Assembly (NCBI RefSeq): GCF_030503615.1
Contig: NZ_CP129963.1
Span: 496,001-560,000 of the forward strand
Length of the DNA stretch: 64,000 nt
Direction of reading: 5' to 3'
DNA from: Sphingobacterium sp. BN32
GTDB lineage: Bacteria; Bacteroidota; Bacteroidia; Sphingobacteriales; Sphingobacteriaceae
Numbering within the stretch: position 1 is the stretch's first letter; every line of letters begins with the position of its first letter. The position numbers were made by a program, and so were the translations under genes. The notes under the pieces were generated by a model. That model worked only from the letters and a program-made list of their open reading frames with translations, was not told the DNA's origin and searched no databases. Positions 63,159-64,000 of this stretch are shown one piece after another.

Positions 63159-64000
63159 TTAATCGTCGTATCCGAAACGTTTCAGGTAGTTTTTCTTGCT
63201 TCGCCAATCCGGCAATACTTTGACGAACATTTCTAAGAATACTTTTCCTCCGATAAATTCTTCAATATCCTGGCGAGCGTAGGTTCCTACCTTTTTAATC
63301 ATCGCACCGGCTTTACCGATAATGATGTTCTTTTGAGAGTCACGCTCTACAATAATTTCTGCAGCAATGCGCGTAATCTTTGGCTCTTCTTTAAAAGAAG
63401 TGATGATTACTTCGGTACTGTATGGAATCTCTTTGTCGTATAATTTGAATACTTTTTCACGAATAATCTCTGAAACAAAGAAACGCATAGATTTATCGGT
63501 CAATTCATCTTTTTCGTAGTAGGCCGCATGCTCCGGTAATTTTTCTTTGATGTATGCCATAACAGACTCAACGTTGTAGCCTAATAAAGCAGAGATCGGG
63601 AAGATAACATCGGGATTGATTTTCTCTTTCCAGAATTCAATCTTCGCTTTAACTTCTTCTTCGCTGGATTTATCAACCTTGTTGATGACCACTGCAACGG
63701 GTGAGTTGGTATTACGAAGTTTTTCTAAAACGTCGTTTTCATCGTATTTTTCGTTGATGTCTGTAACAAATAAAAGAATGTCGGCGTCGATAATGGATCC
63801 CATTACGAAATTCATCATCGATTCTTGTAAGGAATAGTTCGGTTTGATCACTCCGGGGGTGTCTGAAAAGACAATTTGATGGTTTTCATCGTTGACAATT
63901 CCGATAATTCGGTGTCTGGTAGTTTGTGCCTTCGGCGTGATAATTGACATCTTTTCTCCCACTAACGCGTTCATTAGGGTAGATTTACCCGCGTTAGGTT
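63159..64000 (-). CDS. era: GTPase Era (partial; N-terminus beyond right edge)
   Basis: Era binds 16S rRNA and helps 30S maturation. The visible C-terminal part includes the end of the P-loop region (NAGKSTLMNALVGEK, reading into the window edge), the switch segments PKAQTTRHRIIGIV and FSDTPGV, NKVD for G4, and a C-terminal KH domain with SQKNIIIGKAGAMIKKVG and ending WRSKKNYLKRFGYDD. About the first ten residues are outside the window. It converges on the antiporter gene with 38 bp between stop codons. Confidence 0.96.
   Translation of the reverse strand, partial: PNAGKSTLMNALVGEKMSIITPKAQTTRHRIIGIVNDENHQIVFSDTPGVIKPNYSLQESMMNFVMGSIIDADILLFVTDINEKYDENDVLEKLRNTNSPVAVVINKVDKSSEEEVKAKIEFWKEKINPDVIFPISALLGYNVESVMAYIKEKLPEHAAYYEKDELTDKSMRFFVSEIIREKVFKLYDKEIPYSTEVIITSFKEEPKITRIAAEIIVERDSQKNIIIGKAGAMIKKVGTYARQDIEEFIGGKVFLEMFVKVLPDWRSKKNYLKRFGYDD

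Noticed and set aside
1-64000. tRNA, rRNA, tmRNA, RNase P RNA, SRP RNA, CRISPR arrays, prophage
   Set aside because: I looked through the intergenic stretches for their conserved cores and regular repeats and found none; a covariance-model search would be more sensitive.

Overview
This 64 kb window is a chromosomal segment of a Bacteroidota bacterium. Sphingobacterium or a close relative is the best fit. The case rests on two SusC/SusD outer-membrane import pairs, an ECF-sigma/FecR/SusC(STN) signalling set, -7 boxes of the Bacteroidota type TANNTTTG, and little Shine-Dalgarno signal. I see no phage, integrase, transposase, rRNA, tRNA or CRISPR array. The sequence reads as stable core chromosome with two accessory nutrient-import loci.

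Layout. 1-9155: start of a small membrane protein, an MHS-type MFS transporter, dprA, two tiny ORFs, rsmG, a family 2 glycosyltransferase, then tgt, an LptF/LptG-like permease and an EamA transporter, followed by a 750 bp non-coding stretch with an orphan palindrome and an orphan terminator. 9156-14262: der, cysS, an NTF2-like secreted protein and a SurA-like chaperone. 14435-22507: a lactonase-like beta-propeller, a complete seven-gene Mrp Na+/H+ antiporter operon (mrpA-G, minus strand) and a secreted metallophosphoesterase. 22508-22692: a composite inverted-repeat element. 22793-25768: acs and a UbiA-like membrane protein.

25961-36584 is the first import locus: ECF sigma factor, FecR anti-sigma, SusC with an STN domain, SusD, a zinc-metallohydrolase lipoprotein (HExxH), a DUF4302 lipoprotein and a BACON-type lipoprotein. 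It carries no glycoside hydrolase. A hairpin with a T-tract on the minus strand, plus a minus-strand -7 box over the susC start, suggests a DonS-like antisense sRNA in the fecR-susC gap.

37016-44287 is housekeeping: rsmA, an FAD monooxygenase and a 2-hydroxyacid dehydrogenase (minus), then pdxA, a CCA-adding-type enzyme, an acidic-tailed small protein and miaA (plus). 44560-53905 is the second import locus, a fucosylated-galactoside type PUL: GH2 and GH29 enzymes on the plus strand converge on an Ig-like lipoprotein, SusD and SusC on the minus strand. A 33 bp element (27/33 identical) lies upstream of both arms, which suggests one regulator switches both.

54271-64000: ilvE, a 1 kb mostly non-coding gap with one candidate 36-residue peptide and a second copy of the repeat, then a GH3-family enzyme, lptB, recJ, an MBL-fold hydrolase, a KhtT/KhtU-like cation antiporter pair and the 3' part of era, which runs off the right edge.
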